From: Uranotaenia lowii
Taxonomy: Eukaryota; Arthropoda; Insecta; Diptera; Culicidae
Direction of reading: 5' to 3'
Length of the DNA: 64,000 nucleotides
Assembly (NCBI RefSeq): GCF_029784155.1
Contig: NC_073691.1
Coordinates: forward strand, 140,732,433 to 140,796,432
Shown here: positions 35,990 to 47,687 of the stretch, piece by piece
Numbering within the stretch: position 1 is the first letter of the stretch
How the letters are laid out: each line of letters begins with the position of its first letter
Notes under the pieces: model-generated
Told to the model about the DNA's origin: nothing
Databases searched by the model: none
What the model saw: the letters and a program-made list of their open reading frames with translations, nothing else
Translations under genes and position numbers: made by a program

Positions 35990-37200
35990 CAAAGTTTTTG
36001 TTTGTTTTGTTTACTATTAAGGAAACTCGCTTGCTATAGATAAATAAACGAAGGGTCTCGAATGTTTGAAACTTGGCTCTTGAAAAAAAATGCAGAACTA
36101 ATGATGTAAACCGAGAAAATATGGAATTTCCTGCATATTTTTTACGTGAAGATAATATGTTTGTTTATCAGCAAGTATTTTGAATTAAGAATCAATGCCG
36201 TAATCAAAATTGAATGTGGATGATTTTTTTTAAAGATAAAAGTTAGGTTTTCGATCAAACAGAACTTTCAAAATAAACTCAAAAGAAAAAAAACTTTATT
36301 TTTTCGTGAATTTCAAATTAAAAATTTGATATGTTGAAATTGAACTTACAATCAAAGTTATAAGACTTCAATCAATTCCTCCGATTTTAATCCCTCGACG
36401 AAACAGTCATGTTATCATTTGTACTTTGATTGTACAACTCATTTACGAGCTGAAACTGAGTCTGAATTTTAATGATAATTTTGTGTTTGTATTTTTAAGC
36501 AGAATGCAAAATTTGAAATTTGGATTAGCTTTCGATTGCAATAAAAACTTATGGAATTCACAAAAAAACTATCAATTCCTTATCAAAACTTGAAATATGA
36601 GCCAGTGTTTGAATTTTCTTAATGAATCTATAATTTAAATTCTGATATTTTGGGATTCAATCGGAATTCATTATTTCAATTATTCATTTATAATTTGACT
36701 TTTTAAGCTGAATTAAAATATGTGTTTTAAACAAAGAACTCTGATTCAAAGTTCTCAAATCTGGATCACCATTTTGAGGCTCTGTTATGTTTGAATTCTG
36801 CATGAGAAACGTGTTTCAGAACTTCAAATTTAAATATCTCAAATTTTCTTTTTCTTTAATATTTGAAAACTTAGTACCTCCATTTTTAAAATGCATATTT
36901 CGAGTTTCCCAGGATTTTGAAACCACCAGGATTTCAAAACAGCTATTCATTTCTTATTTCTAATGATTTATAATGATGATGATTCGATCTGAAAATCAAC
37001 AATCCTAAACTGGACACCGAATTCAAAATAGGCTAACAGAAATACAATTTAGATGTTAAAAATATGGAAACAGAACACTGAAAAACTGTAGCAGAATTTT
37101 TATCATAGAATTGGGATCGTGTATCTCTTGAGATTAAAGTTTTATGATAATTTGTTTTTCTGAAGTTAGGAGAGTCCTAAGACAGTTTTTTTTATGATAG
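35990..37200. repeat. AT-rich fragment related to the hAT-like element at 10745
   Basis: 36976-37115 (GATTCGATCTGAAAATCAAC, AATCCTAAACTGG, GAAAAACTGTAGCAGAATTTT) aligns by eye with 12583-12665 plus 13190-13210. That brings together sequences separated in the hAT-like element by repeat C1. Its termini are not visible, so it is a partial, decayed copy. No protein is encoded. Confidence 0.5.
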
Positions 37201-37763
37201 CCAGCAAGTTTCCATTTTCAAATCCCCGGTTTTTCCGGGTTTTCCCGATTGAGATTTTATGGTTTTCCCTGTTTCTTGATGTCCCCTGTTTTTGGTCAAA
37301 AATAAAAATATTGTTATGCAAGTTGAACGTAAAAGTGTGTGTGGACTTATTTTTTTTTAGTTTAATGGTTATAAGGAAAGAAAATAATTCTAGTTGTCCT
37401 AACCTTAACTAAAAATTGGCACCTTCTTTTCAGTCTTTCACTCCATCGTCATCGATTATAAGGGTAAATGCTGTGTTTTTATTATTTGCATGAGATAAAT
37501 TGTAGTTTTGTTATGATGCCATGTATATCATACTTTTAATATTTCAAGTTGAAATACCGAATTTTACTGTAGAAATTTTGCTTCTGAATTCTGAAATGTG
37601 AAACATAGTCATGTGCGATGAATTTCGTATTGAATAACCGATCCATAAATCAAGTAATTTCAAGTTTGGATTCATTATTCAAATTTCAATTTTAATCTCT
37701 GACGCTTTTTTCATTTTCGGATTAAGAAATCAATTTTTATTTTACAGCTTGGCTACTGAATGA

Positions 37764-38416
37764 TCTTATATATAAAAATGGAGGCATTTTCTTTGTAACA
37801 ACATCACGTATGAATGGTCGATCGGAATGAAGTGAAATTTGGTATCCGAGGGTTTTTTGGGTCAGAGATGGTTTGTATAATAGTTTCAAGAATCGCACTT
37901 TTTGTGAAAGGGGGGTCCCCATACAAAATTATCTCTTCACATCTTCTTATATATAAAAATGGAGGCATTTTCTTTGTAACAACATCACGTATGAATGGTC
38001 GGTCGGAATGAAGTGAAATTTGGTATCCGAGGCATTTTTGGGTCAGAGATGGTTTGTATAATAGTTTCAAGAATCGCACTTTTTGTGAAAGGGGGGTCCC
38101 CATACAAAATTATCTCTTCACATCTTATGTATAAAAATGGAGGCATTTTCTTTGTAAAAACATCACGTATGAATAGCCGATCGGAATGAAGTGAAATTTG
38201 GTATCCGAGGGATTTTTGGGTCAGAGATGGTTTGTATAATAGATTCAAGAATCTCACTTTTTATGGAAGGTGGTCCCAATACAAATTCAACTTTATTTGT
38301 TACGATTTCCATAAGAATCGATTCGCTTGCACGATTAAGTTAAGGACGTGTAGATGGAATCAAACATTTATTACGATTACATAAGAAGGTAAAACGAAGT
38401 TTACCGGGTCAGCTAG
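37764..38416 (+). mobile_element. Compact non-autonomous Helitron, 653 bp
   Basis: The 5' end is TC after A (TCTTATATATAAAAATGG). The 3' end is the hairpin GGTAAAACGAAGTTTACC (6-bp stem), then GGGTCAGCTAG followed by T. These are the structural marks of Helitrons: A/T insertion, 5' TC, and a hairpin shortly before CTRR. The interior has three tandem units of about 180 bp (from about 37766, 37946 and 38125), each with ATGGAGGCATTTTCTTTGTAA and GGTCAGAGATGGTTTGTATA, the same unit as the array at 1-1478. No Rep/helicase is present. ORFs are repeat-derived. Confidence 0.85.
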
Positions 38417-40026
38417 TATTCTAATATTTTTCTTCTAATAAAACAGATTTCGATGAACCTTATTCATGCTAAGCAATCTGAAATTTTATTTCGGTTCTCA
38501 TATTGAATACTGAATCATGTTTTGCTTTATTGCAAATATATAAATTTTATTTTAGAATGCGCTGACTTCTAGATGCCTGGATCTATTTACCTTAATTCTG
38601 GTAAATTGATCTAAATTCTAAGTCTCAATTTTCAATCTTATCTAAGAAGTGCATGTTTTAATTCGATTTTTCAATTTGGAGATCCTGATTAATTGAAAAA
38701 TGTATACAGGAATCACATAAAAACTTGTTAGTTTGTTACACCTTCTGTGCGTTTACTAATTAACAAAATAAAATGGTGGTAGAATGGATCGATTCTCAAA
38801 AGTTAAAATGTAACCAAATTAGAAGAAGAACTTAAGTTTTAATAGTGTTGAACAATTTGTAGTGAGTTGATTCATGTAACACAAACGAAGAAATAAGCTT
38901 TTTTTTGAATATATTATCAATCAAATGATAACTTGAAATATGGTTATGATTATTTTTGAATTTTGATAAAGGTACCGTAAGCTCGATTGTCACGTCAATA
39001 AAAATCTAATTGTTCTTTATTCTCAACTATTTAAAAACATCATTTGATCATAAGATCATTGTAACAAATAGTTTTCCAGAAAATTAGTTGACCGAGTTGA
39101 GATTAATAACTGAATTCATATCTCTCTTTTAACGTTCTATTAACATTCAATTTTTTTTTTCACCAAATTAATTCGATTTTTTTCAAACTCTTAAAAATAA
39201 GTCCCCCACTTTAATGTGTTTGTTAGATTTCAGCAATTTTTTTCTAATTTCGTTTTAGCATAACGTGTTTTTCTGAAAAAAAAAAATGAGCTCCTGATGA
39301 AAGTTTCGAACATCATCAATTCTGAATAAATGTATTATAATTCCAGTTATAAAATAGATGTTAAGCTTAAATCTTAGTTTTCGAGATGTGGATTCAATCG
39401 AAAACTGTCTGATTTCAACGTATGAATTCACATCAGAGCTAAAAAGTTGTAGCATTTGGATTTTTTTTAAATTACTTTCATTTAATTCTTTATTCAGGTT
39501 TTTAAGGTCAATTTTTTCCATATATTCGTAAAGAAAGTACACAACGGTTCAAAATTATAATTAATTAATTCTCTAAAAATTAACTACCAAAACCTAATGT
39601 ATTAAAAATTCACGGATGTAAAAAAAATTATTTAATTTTAATTTTTTTTCACTGCGATGCACAATATGCGTGAGCTACGAAAAAGTTTTTTTTTCTTATT
39701 TTATAATTTCTTCTATTTCGTTGATATGGATCTATTGGACAAGTCAAAAAGTAATTCTAAGCTCCAAGGTTTTGATTGAGGGATTCATGGTTTCTTAAGA
39801 AAGATAACGTTTTTATTTTAGGGCTAGGATTTCACGTTTCAAACGCATTTTTTTTTTTCAATTGTCAACATTATCATTTTAATAAAATCTGTGCATATAA
39901 AAAATTGTGCGTTTGTGTTTTGCCAAACATAATATTGACCTCGTGTGGGCCTTCCTCGCTTCCAAGAATAGGAGGGTTCCAATGCAACAAATATTTAAGT
40001 CCTTTAATTTTTATCCATCTCACCTA
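38417..40026. other. AT-rich sequence, no gene seen
   Basis: Homopolymer-rich DNA with only short ORFs and no recognisable element ends or RNA genes. Some of it may be the decayed continuation of the element surrounding the Helitron. Confidence 0.4.
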
Positions 40027-40798
40027 AGTTTGCCAGATTGCCCAGTTTTATTCGGGTTGGCCCGGATATTTAATTCAAAATTTGGGCAAAGTATAACATC
40101 TGCTGATGATCTGCTGATCTGATGAATTTTGATGAACCAAGTTTTTATTAAATTTTTTTTCTTGATTTTTGTTGAGTAATTTCTGGGTTTTAACCAAATT
40201 TGCTCGGATATTGCCAGATTTTCAGTTGACAATTTGGAAATCAAATGCCCGGATTAGATTAGCCAAGTTTTAAAATAAAATAACTCAGAATTATCCGGCC
40301 CGGAATCGTACTGAAAAAATTCTTGCAAGCTTAATCAGGCCGCCAGAATTTTTCATGTACGTTCCGGGCAAATCCTGGATTTTTATTTAAAATCCTGCCA
40401 AAATTCAGGCATTATCTACATTTCAAAATTTTCAAGCCAAAATCCTGACAATTTCCTGCCAAATTTTGTCAAAACCAAAGAATTTTTCAAAAATGATCAA
40501 GAAAAATATTATTTGAAAAATTTTTTTAGTCGAAACTGATATGTTTTTCAATCGTAATAAAGGCTTCCAGAAAACCGTTCATAATTATTTTTATACAACT
40601 TCCTTTAAAACAATCGTTTTTGAGCACTGTTATCAAAAACTATAATAACGCAATTTAAGTTATTTGTTGGATTTGAAAAATAAAGTGAATAAATCCGGAC
40701 AAAATATGAGCTTTTCACAACACAATCCGGGCAATCGGGTCGAACCGGACTGTTCCCAAATTTTGTATCAAATAAAAACGGGCAATCTGGAAAGCTTG
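40027..40798. repeat. Inverted pair of CCGG-rich repeats (C3 and C4)
   Basis: C3 (40027-40331, plus) starts TTGCCAGATTGCCCAG and ends TTCTTGCAAGC. C4 (40338-40798, minus) runs from CGCCAGAATTTTTCATG to CGGGCAATCTGG. The two lie tail to tail with only a few bases between, so the block is a large imperfect palindrome. Each resembles C1, C2, C5 and C6. Confidence 0.7.
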
Positions 40799-42884
40799 AA
40801 CTAAACAAACTACAATCAATAGACCGAGATAATAAAAAAAAAACCTTCGTACTTCCCTTGCCAAATTTTCATCCCCTTAGAGCCCTGATTCTTCATTATT
40901 TGACAAATCAAAACAAACTGGAAATAAATTCCGTTTCGATGATGATAAGCAAAAAAACTGCATAAGCAAAAATCGGTAACCTCATTTTTCATAAAAAACA
41001 AAAAAAAACCAACAATCGAAGGCTACCACTTATCCGGAGGAAAAGTTCCCACCAGTTACAGCGCTTTAGTTGATTCCCGGGACGGGATTCGACCCGAGGG
41101 AGGATGGAACCCATTATGCTAATCCAATTGGCAGGAATTAAATAATCTGCCCACTTGTGAGCCCCCGCGTGAGAGGACGACGACAAACAACATATTATGT
41201 TGTTTTGGGCCAAAATAGAACACCCTGCACCCACGAAAATGTCGAAAACGTGGCATTCTAAATGAAGCAAATGAAGACGATTGCTTGCTGCTCGACTGAC
41301 ACCGAAACCTTTTCCGACGGAGACATCACCTTGGCTCTGAAGGAAGGAACCCTGCGCGCCTAAAGCTCGCCGTTTTTCCCGCGGGTTATGAATAATTTAT
41401 GATAAGTCGCGCCCGGAGGCGCGAGAATAAAATCAAATTTTTCGTTGCTGATCCCGGCTGCAGAGGAGGGGGATCGACTAATGTCTTCTTCATCTGATCT
41501 GAGTACTTCTGGGTTTGAGTTTTTGAAGACGGCGTGTCTGTTGTATCCGTTTCATTAGATCGTGATTCTGTTCACCTCATTAGAATCTTGTGGGCACGAT
41601 GATTGGTTAAAGGGAGAATTTGGGTTGTGGTTTTGTGGTGCTCTTGGCCAAAACAGTGCGCCGGAAGGCTCGTTTGACTAACAAATTAACACCTTGACCC
41701 CAAAGAAAAACCGTGTTGGTTTTTGGGCGGCAATAGTTCATCTTTACCATAATTTTAGGGACGAACCAATTTGCGGTAACTGTTGTTTGTTGAAGATGTA
41801 GGATAACGTTGTAACCTAAGTCGCTTAAAAAATACCGGGAAAATTGAAAGGAAATTTATGCCGATTCTTTTTTTTAAACAACTAGTAGGACAGGAACCAG
41901 TTATATGGAGGTTAAAAAAGTTCCTCCGAAGAAACACATAAGCTGCATTCCATGTTTCAAATGGTCACCTTTAATAGTTGCCAAGAAAAAGCTCCTCGTC
42001 AATCGTTAGAGCAATTTAGCAATTCATTTCCGTTTACGATCATCGTCGACACCAATGTTGGATGGAACATTCTATTGGACATGTCCCGATGCACCAAGCT
42101 ATTTATTTACCGGAGTGAGATGTTCTCTGGAAGAATTTTACAATCAAACCCCCTGTAATCACCTCATCCTGTGACAAATTGCTTGGTGCGTTCGATTGAG
42201 TTTTTTTTTTCTCTCTTGTAATAACCGATCCCTAGATAGGGTCGATCCCAGGCCAAGAATGGAACACCTCAGTGTCGCGACAGATCTTCATTCCGCACCG
42301 CATAATTCCCATCCAATCCAAGAGATGATTGTTCTGGAACCATACCACCTTCCACGAGAGGAGGAAAAACTCCGTCCTAAGAAAGTTTGTGGGCAGGTGT
42401 GGGTATGTACCTGTACTCACACATATTTTTTCGCACCTTTCTCCCGCAACAATTTTTGCTACCGCACCCCAGTATTGATCCCCGCGATATCGCGACGGGC
42501 CAATCAATTTTAATTAGAATCCCATTACCGCGCGCAACATCAACGTGCGCGATCGTGTCATTTTCCGGTTGAATGGGGCAGCAAGCAAATGTTCTGAGCT
42601 GCTAACCAGGACGACACCCCATTCTGCGTTTGCGGCTGCGTCTAATCCGTGCTAGACGATCTCGGTGCAAGTGGAACCGAACATGACAATGTTGGCAGCA
42701 GTTTATGCTGCGAACTTGCTTGCTTTCGATTTGCGCGATTCGGTCCAGGGGCGGCAGAGGGAGAATACAAGTTTTGATTAATTTTTTTTTTAATTTAAAT
42801 TTCCCATCGACTGATCCAGTTATATTGAAAAAGTTTATCGGCAAACTCAGTCTAAAAAAATCATAAAACGATGTTAATTTACTA
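40799..42884. other. No recognisable gene; unique GC-richer sequence
   Basis: 41.0-42.8 kb looks like host unique sequence. A tRNA-like pair of boxes occurs on the minus strand (TTAGCATAATGG and GGGTCGAATCCC, around 41086-41130), but the spacing is short and no cloverleaf is evident; it may be a SINE remnant. ORFs on both strands lack motifs. Confidence 0.4.
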
Positions 42885-42926
42885 TATCCGACGTTTCGGC
42901 ATGTTTATTTTGCCTTTATCAAGGAA
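42885..42926 (-). ncRNA. Degenerate hammerhead-ribozyme-like motif
   Basis: The minus strand reads CTTGATAAAGGC, a short loop, GCCGAAAC and GTCGG. This follows the hammerhead order CUGAUGA - GGC/GCC stem - GAAAC - GUC. The CUGAUGA core is altered at two positions, so activity is unlikely. Hammerheads of this form are known from Penelope-like retroelements, and a fossil of such an element could lie here. The resemblance is short and may be chance. Confidence 0.3.
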
Positions 42927-43180
42927 TCTGGCGAGTTGGGAAAAGTTTACAAAAAATTGATTGATTATTACTAGCTAATCTGATATCTTACTTCTTACTT
43001 CTAATTGTATTAATATTATGGGGACAAGACAACAAAAATATCATGGGACTTTTGCTAGCGGGTCAAATTTTGGAACTAGCGGGACACAAAGCGGGTCGTG
43101 TTGTTCCATCAAGTTAAGCTAGGATGTTTTGGGGAATTTTCTAGTCTGTTGTGCTTTGTTGATGCTCCTGGGTTTAAGCA

Positions 43181-43722
43181 CCCCAGCAAACATGAAATCG
43201 TATAAAAAATGATAACTTAAGTCGTTTACAATGGTGTTATGAATCGTAATTGTAACTGAATAGTGAAAAGATCGTATAAAATGTCGTCAGAGGTAAGTTA
43301 ATTCGTATATGGTAGAAAGTCTGCCATGTTTGTAAATTATGAAATGATTTTGCTCCCGCGCTGGCTTCAAGTGAGAAAATCATCGTCATGTTCTCTCTGC
43401 AAACAGCTGTGCATCCAGATGGCCATAATTCAGATGGGAATCGAGTGATATTGACCAATGAGAGAACTGGAAAATATTGTCGCTGGCAACGATTTGATGG
43501 CTATGAGAGTAAAATCTTGCCCTCTCTTGAATTCTTCCGATAGGTACGAATAAGGTGTCGCATAACGCACAATTGGTGTAGTTTTCATCGCTTTAGAAGG
43601 AAATTAAATTAATGTTTGTATATTGCTTTCACTTTGGTAGGTAAATGTTATTTTTTCAACTTTCATACGATCATTCTATAATGTATATGGAACGTACTTA
43701 TATCAAAGCAGCATATTGTTGC
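43181..43722 (+). mobile_element. M1 element copy c
   Basis: It begins CCCCAGCAAACATGAAATCG and includes ATCGTATAAAATGTCGTC, GTCTGCCATGTTTG, CGATTTGATGGCTATGAG and TATATGGAACGTAC. Around 43537-43548 it carries the complement of GTACCTATCGGA, which is the intact form of the site occupied by ITmD37E in copy a. No coding capacity. Confidence 0.8.
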
Positions 43723-43845
43723 TGTTGCATGCTCATGATATGCCAGTTGGATACATTTCAAGCCGAATGCTGCTGCCTGTGATTCCCACGAGAGTCGACA
43801 GAGCGACGATGCGAAATAAATGAGAACAAGATCCCTGACTGTGGC

Positions 43846-43930
43846 CTAGAGGATAGCATTCAAGTGTTTTAAGCCAGAGGTCATGAGATCGATTCTCTGT
43901 CAAGGAATACATAGCACTCTTTCTGTGGGC
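43846..43930 (+). mobile_element. tRNA-like SINE head
   Basis: GTGGCCTAGAGGATAGCATTC (A-box region; first 20 bases GTGGCCTAGAGGATAGCATT) is followed at tRNA-like spacing by the B box GAGATCGATTCTC. The body downstream runs directly into a tandem repeat. It probably represents a SINE fragment; its limits are unclear. Confidence 0.45.
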
Positions 43931-43977
43931 TGGTGGTTTAAGCATTTGTAAAATGTAAATCATATTTTAGAAAAATG

Positions 43978-44415
43978 CGCAGAAAGCTCTTTAGCTCTTC
44001 ATGAAGAGAATCGATAGGAGAAATGATTCAGGGACACTTGGAACCAAAAATGTCAAAGTTATCGAATCGAGACTAGCGGCATATTGACAGAAAGCTCTTG
44101 GCCTCTTCATGAAGAGAATCGGTAGGAGAAGTGATTCAAGACACTTGGTTGTGGCCATGGCCAACCTGTCCGGTTTCGGAACGAAAAATATCAAAGTTAT
44201 CAGATCAAGACTTGCGGCATATTGACAGAAAGCTCTTGACCTCTTTATGAAGAGAATCGATAGGAGAAGAGATTCGGGTACACTGGGTCGTGGCCATGGC
44301 CAATCTGGCAGGTTCCGGAACAAAATATGTCAAAGTTATCGGATCAAGACTTGCGGCATATTGACAGAAAGCTCTGGGCCTCTTTATGAAGAGAATCGAT
44401 AGGAGGAGAGATGCG
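43978..44415. repeat. Tandem repeat, ~111-139-bp unit, 3.3 copies
   Basis: CAGAAAGCTCT recurs near 43980, 44091, 44226 and 44365, each followed by CTCTT(C/T)ATGAAGAGAATCG and GTAGGAG or ATAGGAG. TCAAAGTTATCG and GCGGCATATTGACAG complete the unit. Each unit contains the small palindrome TCTTCATGAAGA. The first unit is shortened by about 25 bp. Confidence 0.8.
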
Positions 44416-44504
44416 TACTCTGTGCCATACCTTCAGACACATACAAACCTACACCCACAAATCAGACTCTTCTTCAATAATGAAGGACTATTACAATACA
44501 TTTT

Positions 44505-44840
44505 CGTTTGCTTACCGACTCAGATGGTGTACTGGGTAAGATGTCGGAGCGGCAAGGCAAAATGAGATGTTACCGTGAGTTCGATTCTCACTATATTTAT
44601 TTTTGGGCTGAATAATCCAATAGAATGGAAATCCCATAAAATGTTTTTCTTGTTTCGCTTGTGTGTAGTTATCATGCATCATTTAGCTTGGGAGCTCGAG
44701 TTTCTATGCCAGTAGTGCTTTTCCAATCATATCATCTTTGGTACAATACATTTTCAGCGCATTTTCGGCACAACGATTTGCTAAATAGGCATTGGATTTT
44801 TTCAACCTCTTCTATGGGTGTACCTATATATACATACTGC
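44505..44840 (+). repeat. Dispersed repeat E copy 1, tRNA-like head
   Basis: GACTCAGATGGTGTACTGG and GTGAGTTCGATTCTCAC resemble polymerase III A and B boxes. ATAATCCAATAG, AAATGTTTTTCTTG and CATTGGATTTTT follow. The same series occurs at 57925-58100 and 58749-58790, so this is a dispersed family (SINE-like or MITE). Limits are approximate. Confidence 0.5.
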
Positions 44841-44990
44841 CTGGGTGCTTGAAAGGCTATCATGAATCGTTATGAATAAAACATCTCCAAAACAAGATAG
44901 ACCCGACAGACAGTGAGTGAGTCAGCGGAAAAAGTGTTTGAGTCAATCTGAAGGTTGATAATCTGGTACATCTTACTTTATCCCTACTGA

Positions 44991-45006
44991 GAGAGGAACG
45001 CCTCTC
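44991..45006. repeat. Short hairpin GAGAGG-AACG-CCTCTC
   Basis: Six-base arms with a four-base loop. Together with CTCTCT motifs at 45484-45560 it may mark the two ends of an undefined MITE of about 570 bp; this pairing is tentative. Confidence 0.3.
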
Positions 45007-45507
45007 TTTTCATAAATTCTTGGAGCGGCGCTCTCCAACACAATCTTTGACTTTGACCCGGATGGGAGAGAAACAAATCGATCCATTTCTGTTTCCTCTC
45101 GCTGTTGAGAACACTCCCAGTAAGCGCGTCCTCTCAGAAATCGACAGAGCATGCAAAAAATTGAGAATTGAGTCACCGAACTTAGAACACTCCAAGAACG
45201 CAAATATTTTCATTCGGTTTGTCCTGCCGAGATACCTAGAGGCAACAAATACGAATGCGTACATGCGAAATCAGTTTGAATCGTACACTCGCACGGTGTG
45301 GTCGCATTTTGTCCCCGTGTCCCGTGTGTGCTTTCAATCGTAGCTGTCGACTTCTCAGGCAGGCGAACACGCGTCTCGGAGGGAAACATACAAACACGAT
45401 TAGGATTGTGTTCGTGTGTTTCTCTAGAGGGCGTGTCTTAGCTTAATTCGTGGCACTCACCCAAGGCACGCGTATGGTGTGTTCCTCTCTAACGATGTGA
45501 TGATGCA

Positions 45508-45546
45508 AAATCGCCAGAGAGATCGTTACGATCCCTCTGGCGATTT
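45508..45546. repeat. Near-perfect 39-bp dyad
   Basis: AAATCGCCAGAGAGATCGT and ACGATCCCTCTGGCGATTT are inverted repeats of 19 bp with a single mismatch and a one-base centre at 45527. It could be a protein-binding palindrome or the terminus of a foldback element. Confidence 0.8.
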
Positions 45547-45564
45547 GAGTTACCTCTCTGCCGA

Positions 45565-47559
45565 TTCAAATTTACCGGGCTCCAGTGTTTCTCATGAAAA
45601 TTGAGTGATTTTCGGAACATTGGGTTTATGCACTCTATGTCCTATATTTCCTTAACAATTGCCGCAGTTGTGATTGTCATCAAAGTCAGTGAAACGACAT
45701 TTTCTGCAGGGAATATTTTATCCGCACATCTTCCATTTTTCAACAAAAAAAAATCGAAACACAAGCACATATAAAATTGAAAGCAGTTCGAAATGAACAG
45801 TTAAAAAACACGTTTGAAATTCTCGTGACGCCACTGTCCAGGACGCTGCCCATCGAACCCTTCGTATGCAAACTACCGACGGGCGGCGATCCAATCCCGA
45901 ATTGTATGCTCCCGAGATATCGCGTAATAAACAGTAATAACGTATGGCAAACATTATTTTTCATAACCCCTCCTGGCGGTGGGCCGTATGCCCAAGCATT
46001 GGAGAGTTCGCGGAAGAAACACGCGAAACACGGGGCTCATCGGAAACGCAAAAGAGTGATCTTGAACGAGGGCCCCTAATGGCTATAATTGTGTCGTTTA
46101 TTATAACTATTATTAATGCTATTATTGTTTTTGAAAGTCTGTGCGCTTTGCCCCGCTGCTGCTGCTCGTGTCTTGCTCCCGAGCGCGATTCGCTTATGTG
46201 TTGAATGTGTGTTTGCTCGTATATTTATGTTGGCCGGATCCGAAAGTGGGGAGGTCCTGAAGATCGAACCACTCGGATACCCTTTATTATTTACTCCTGA
46301 GAGATCGGAACCATCGGCAAGTGGTTTCGTTAGGAACGAAGCAGAAACAGCGAGTAAGGGGAAGGAAAAAGTATTGTAAACGTTATGGCTGGGCACTTAC
46401 AATAACCTGCATCTGATAAGCAGGTCCCCATCATAGACGACGACGCGCTGGAACAAACTGAGGGTCCGCTTGACCACAAGCGATAGGTTAAACCCACAAA
46501 ATCCACACGTGATCACGGAGAGGTCCCACACTGGCAGCTTAGGATGGAAAAACACCCCCAAAGGCCTTTGGACAACAACATCAGACAAAAAGCGCAACAA
46601 ACGATGTTTTCTCCCGGGGACTGCTTCATATCGGACAATTTCTATCAACCATAAGCGCTCTGCCCCCACGGAATCCGCGGCCAAATTGTGTTTGTGGGCC
46701 CCTCGGAAATAATGTGTGATTACCGGGTTGTTTTTCGTTTTGCGCAGCTCTAGTAGTTTGTCTTGGCCCAGGAACTTCGGTGCCAATAATCGTAAAATGA
46801 GATATTATCCGGCTCTCTGGAAGCTTGGGTGGATTATTGATGGCCCCGGTCAGATCCCGGAATGGTTGATAACGTGATTTTGCGGGGACCGCGGAATACT
46901 ATTTGCGCTAAGCTATCGGCCCCGGTAGTTGTTGGCCCCGTTTGGCCGGGAGGGTCAAATTTGGGACCTACAGTGGTGCACTGTGAGTACCCTTGGAAAA
47001 TTACCATGTTGTAGAAGGAGTTCTCGTTTTGCTCCGGTCAATCCAGAACGGCGCAAGGTGATTTGGGTCAGATCAGTTCAAATCTAGTGCAAATTGAGTG
47101 AGGCTTCATTTATATGCTGAAGTGGAAATTCGATTGGGAAAGCCCAGCCAAACGGTCGTCTATAATACTTTTTTAAGGGATTCTTACTCCACAGGAGGCA
47201 TTCGTCCCTAATCGTCCAAAATACGGTATTAATAATACCGCAACAAAATATTTATCTTAATGTAACATCGTGAGAAAATTGTCTGGATCTTTTCGAGTTT
47301 CAACCACTTAAAACAACTTCATTTAGTTTCATTTAGAGACATATTTCCCATCCTTGGAATTCAGATTGAGAAAATTGCGCACACACATTTTTTTTAGGAA
47401 TCATCAAGGTTACTCTAAATTAGGTCCTTCAAATCCTAAGAGTAAGGACCCTAACTATTCTTGGCTACAATTGTTCTATACCATCGTTCATCTTAGAAGT
47501 TTCATTTGAATTCAGAAATAGAAGTAGTGTTGGGACAGTCTTGTGAAATGGTTGTTGAA
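45565..47559. other. No recognisable gene
   Basis: GC-richer, apparently unique DNA with several overlapping ORFs (such as 46397-46786 minus) that show no domain. No splice-framed exon chain or RNA gene is evident. Confidence 0.4.
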
Positions 47560-47687
47560 GGCCTATGAGGAAATTTATCTTCATATAGACACGTGAAAAA
47601 AATGATTTTTGTTTTCAACCGTTTTGCAACCGTTTATTGTAGCTCCATGAAGAACAATATTCATCATCGATTGAAGAGGCTGGGTCA

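Noticed and set aside
37737..38257. Repetitive ORFs of 60-99 codons as a protein family
   Set aside because: They are translations of the Helitron's tandem unit and resemble each other only because the DNA is repeated.
45020..45343. 107-codon plus-strand ORF as a host exon
   Set aside because: Composition is plausible, but no motif, no splice sites and no poly(A) signal fit, and flanking CTCTCT motifs suggest a MITE.
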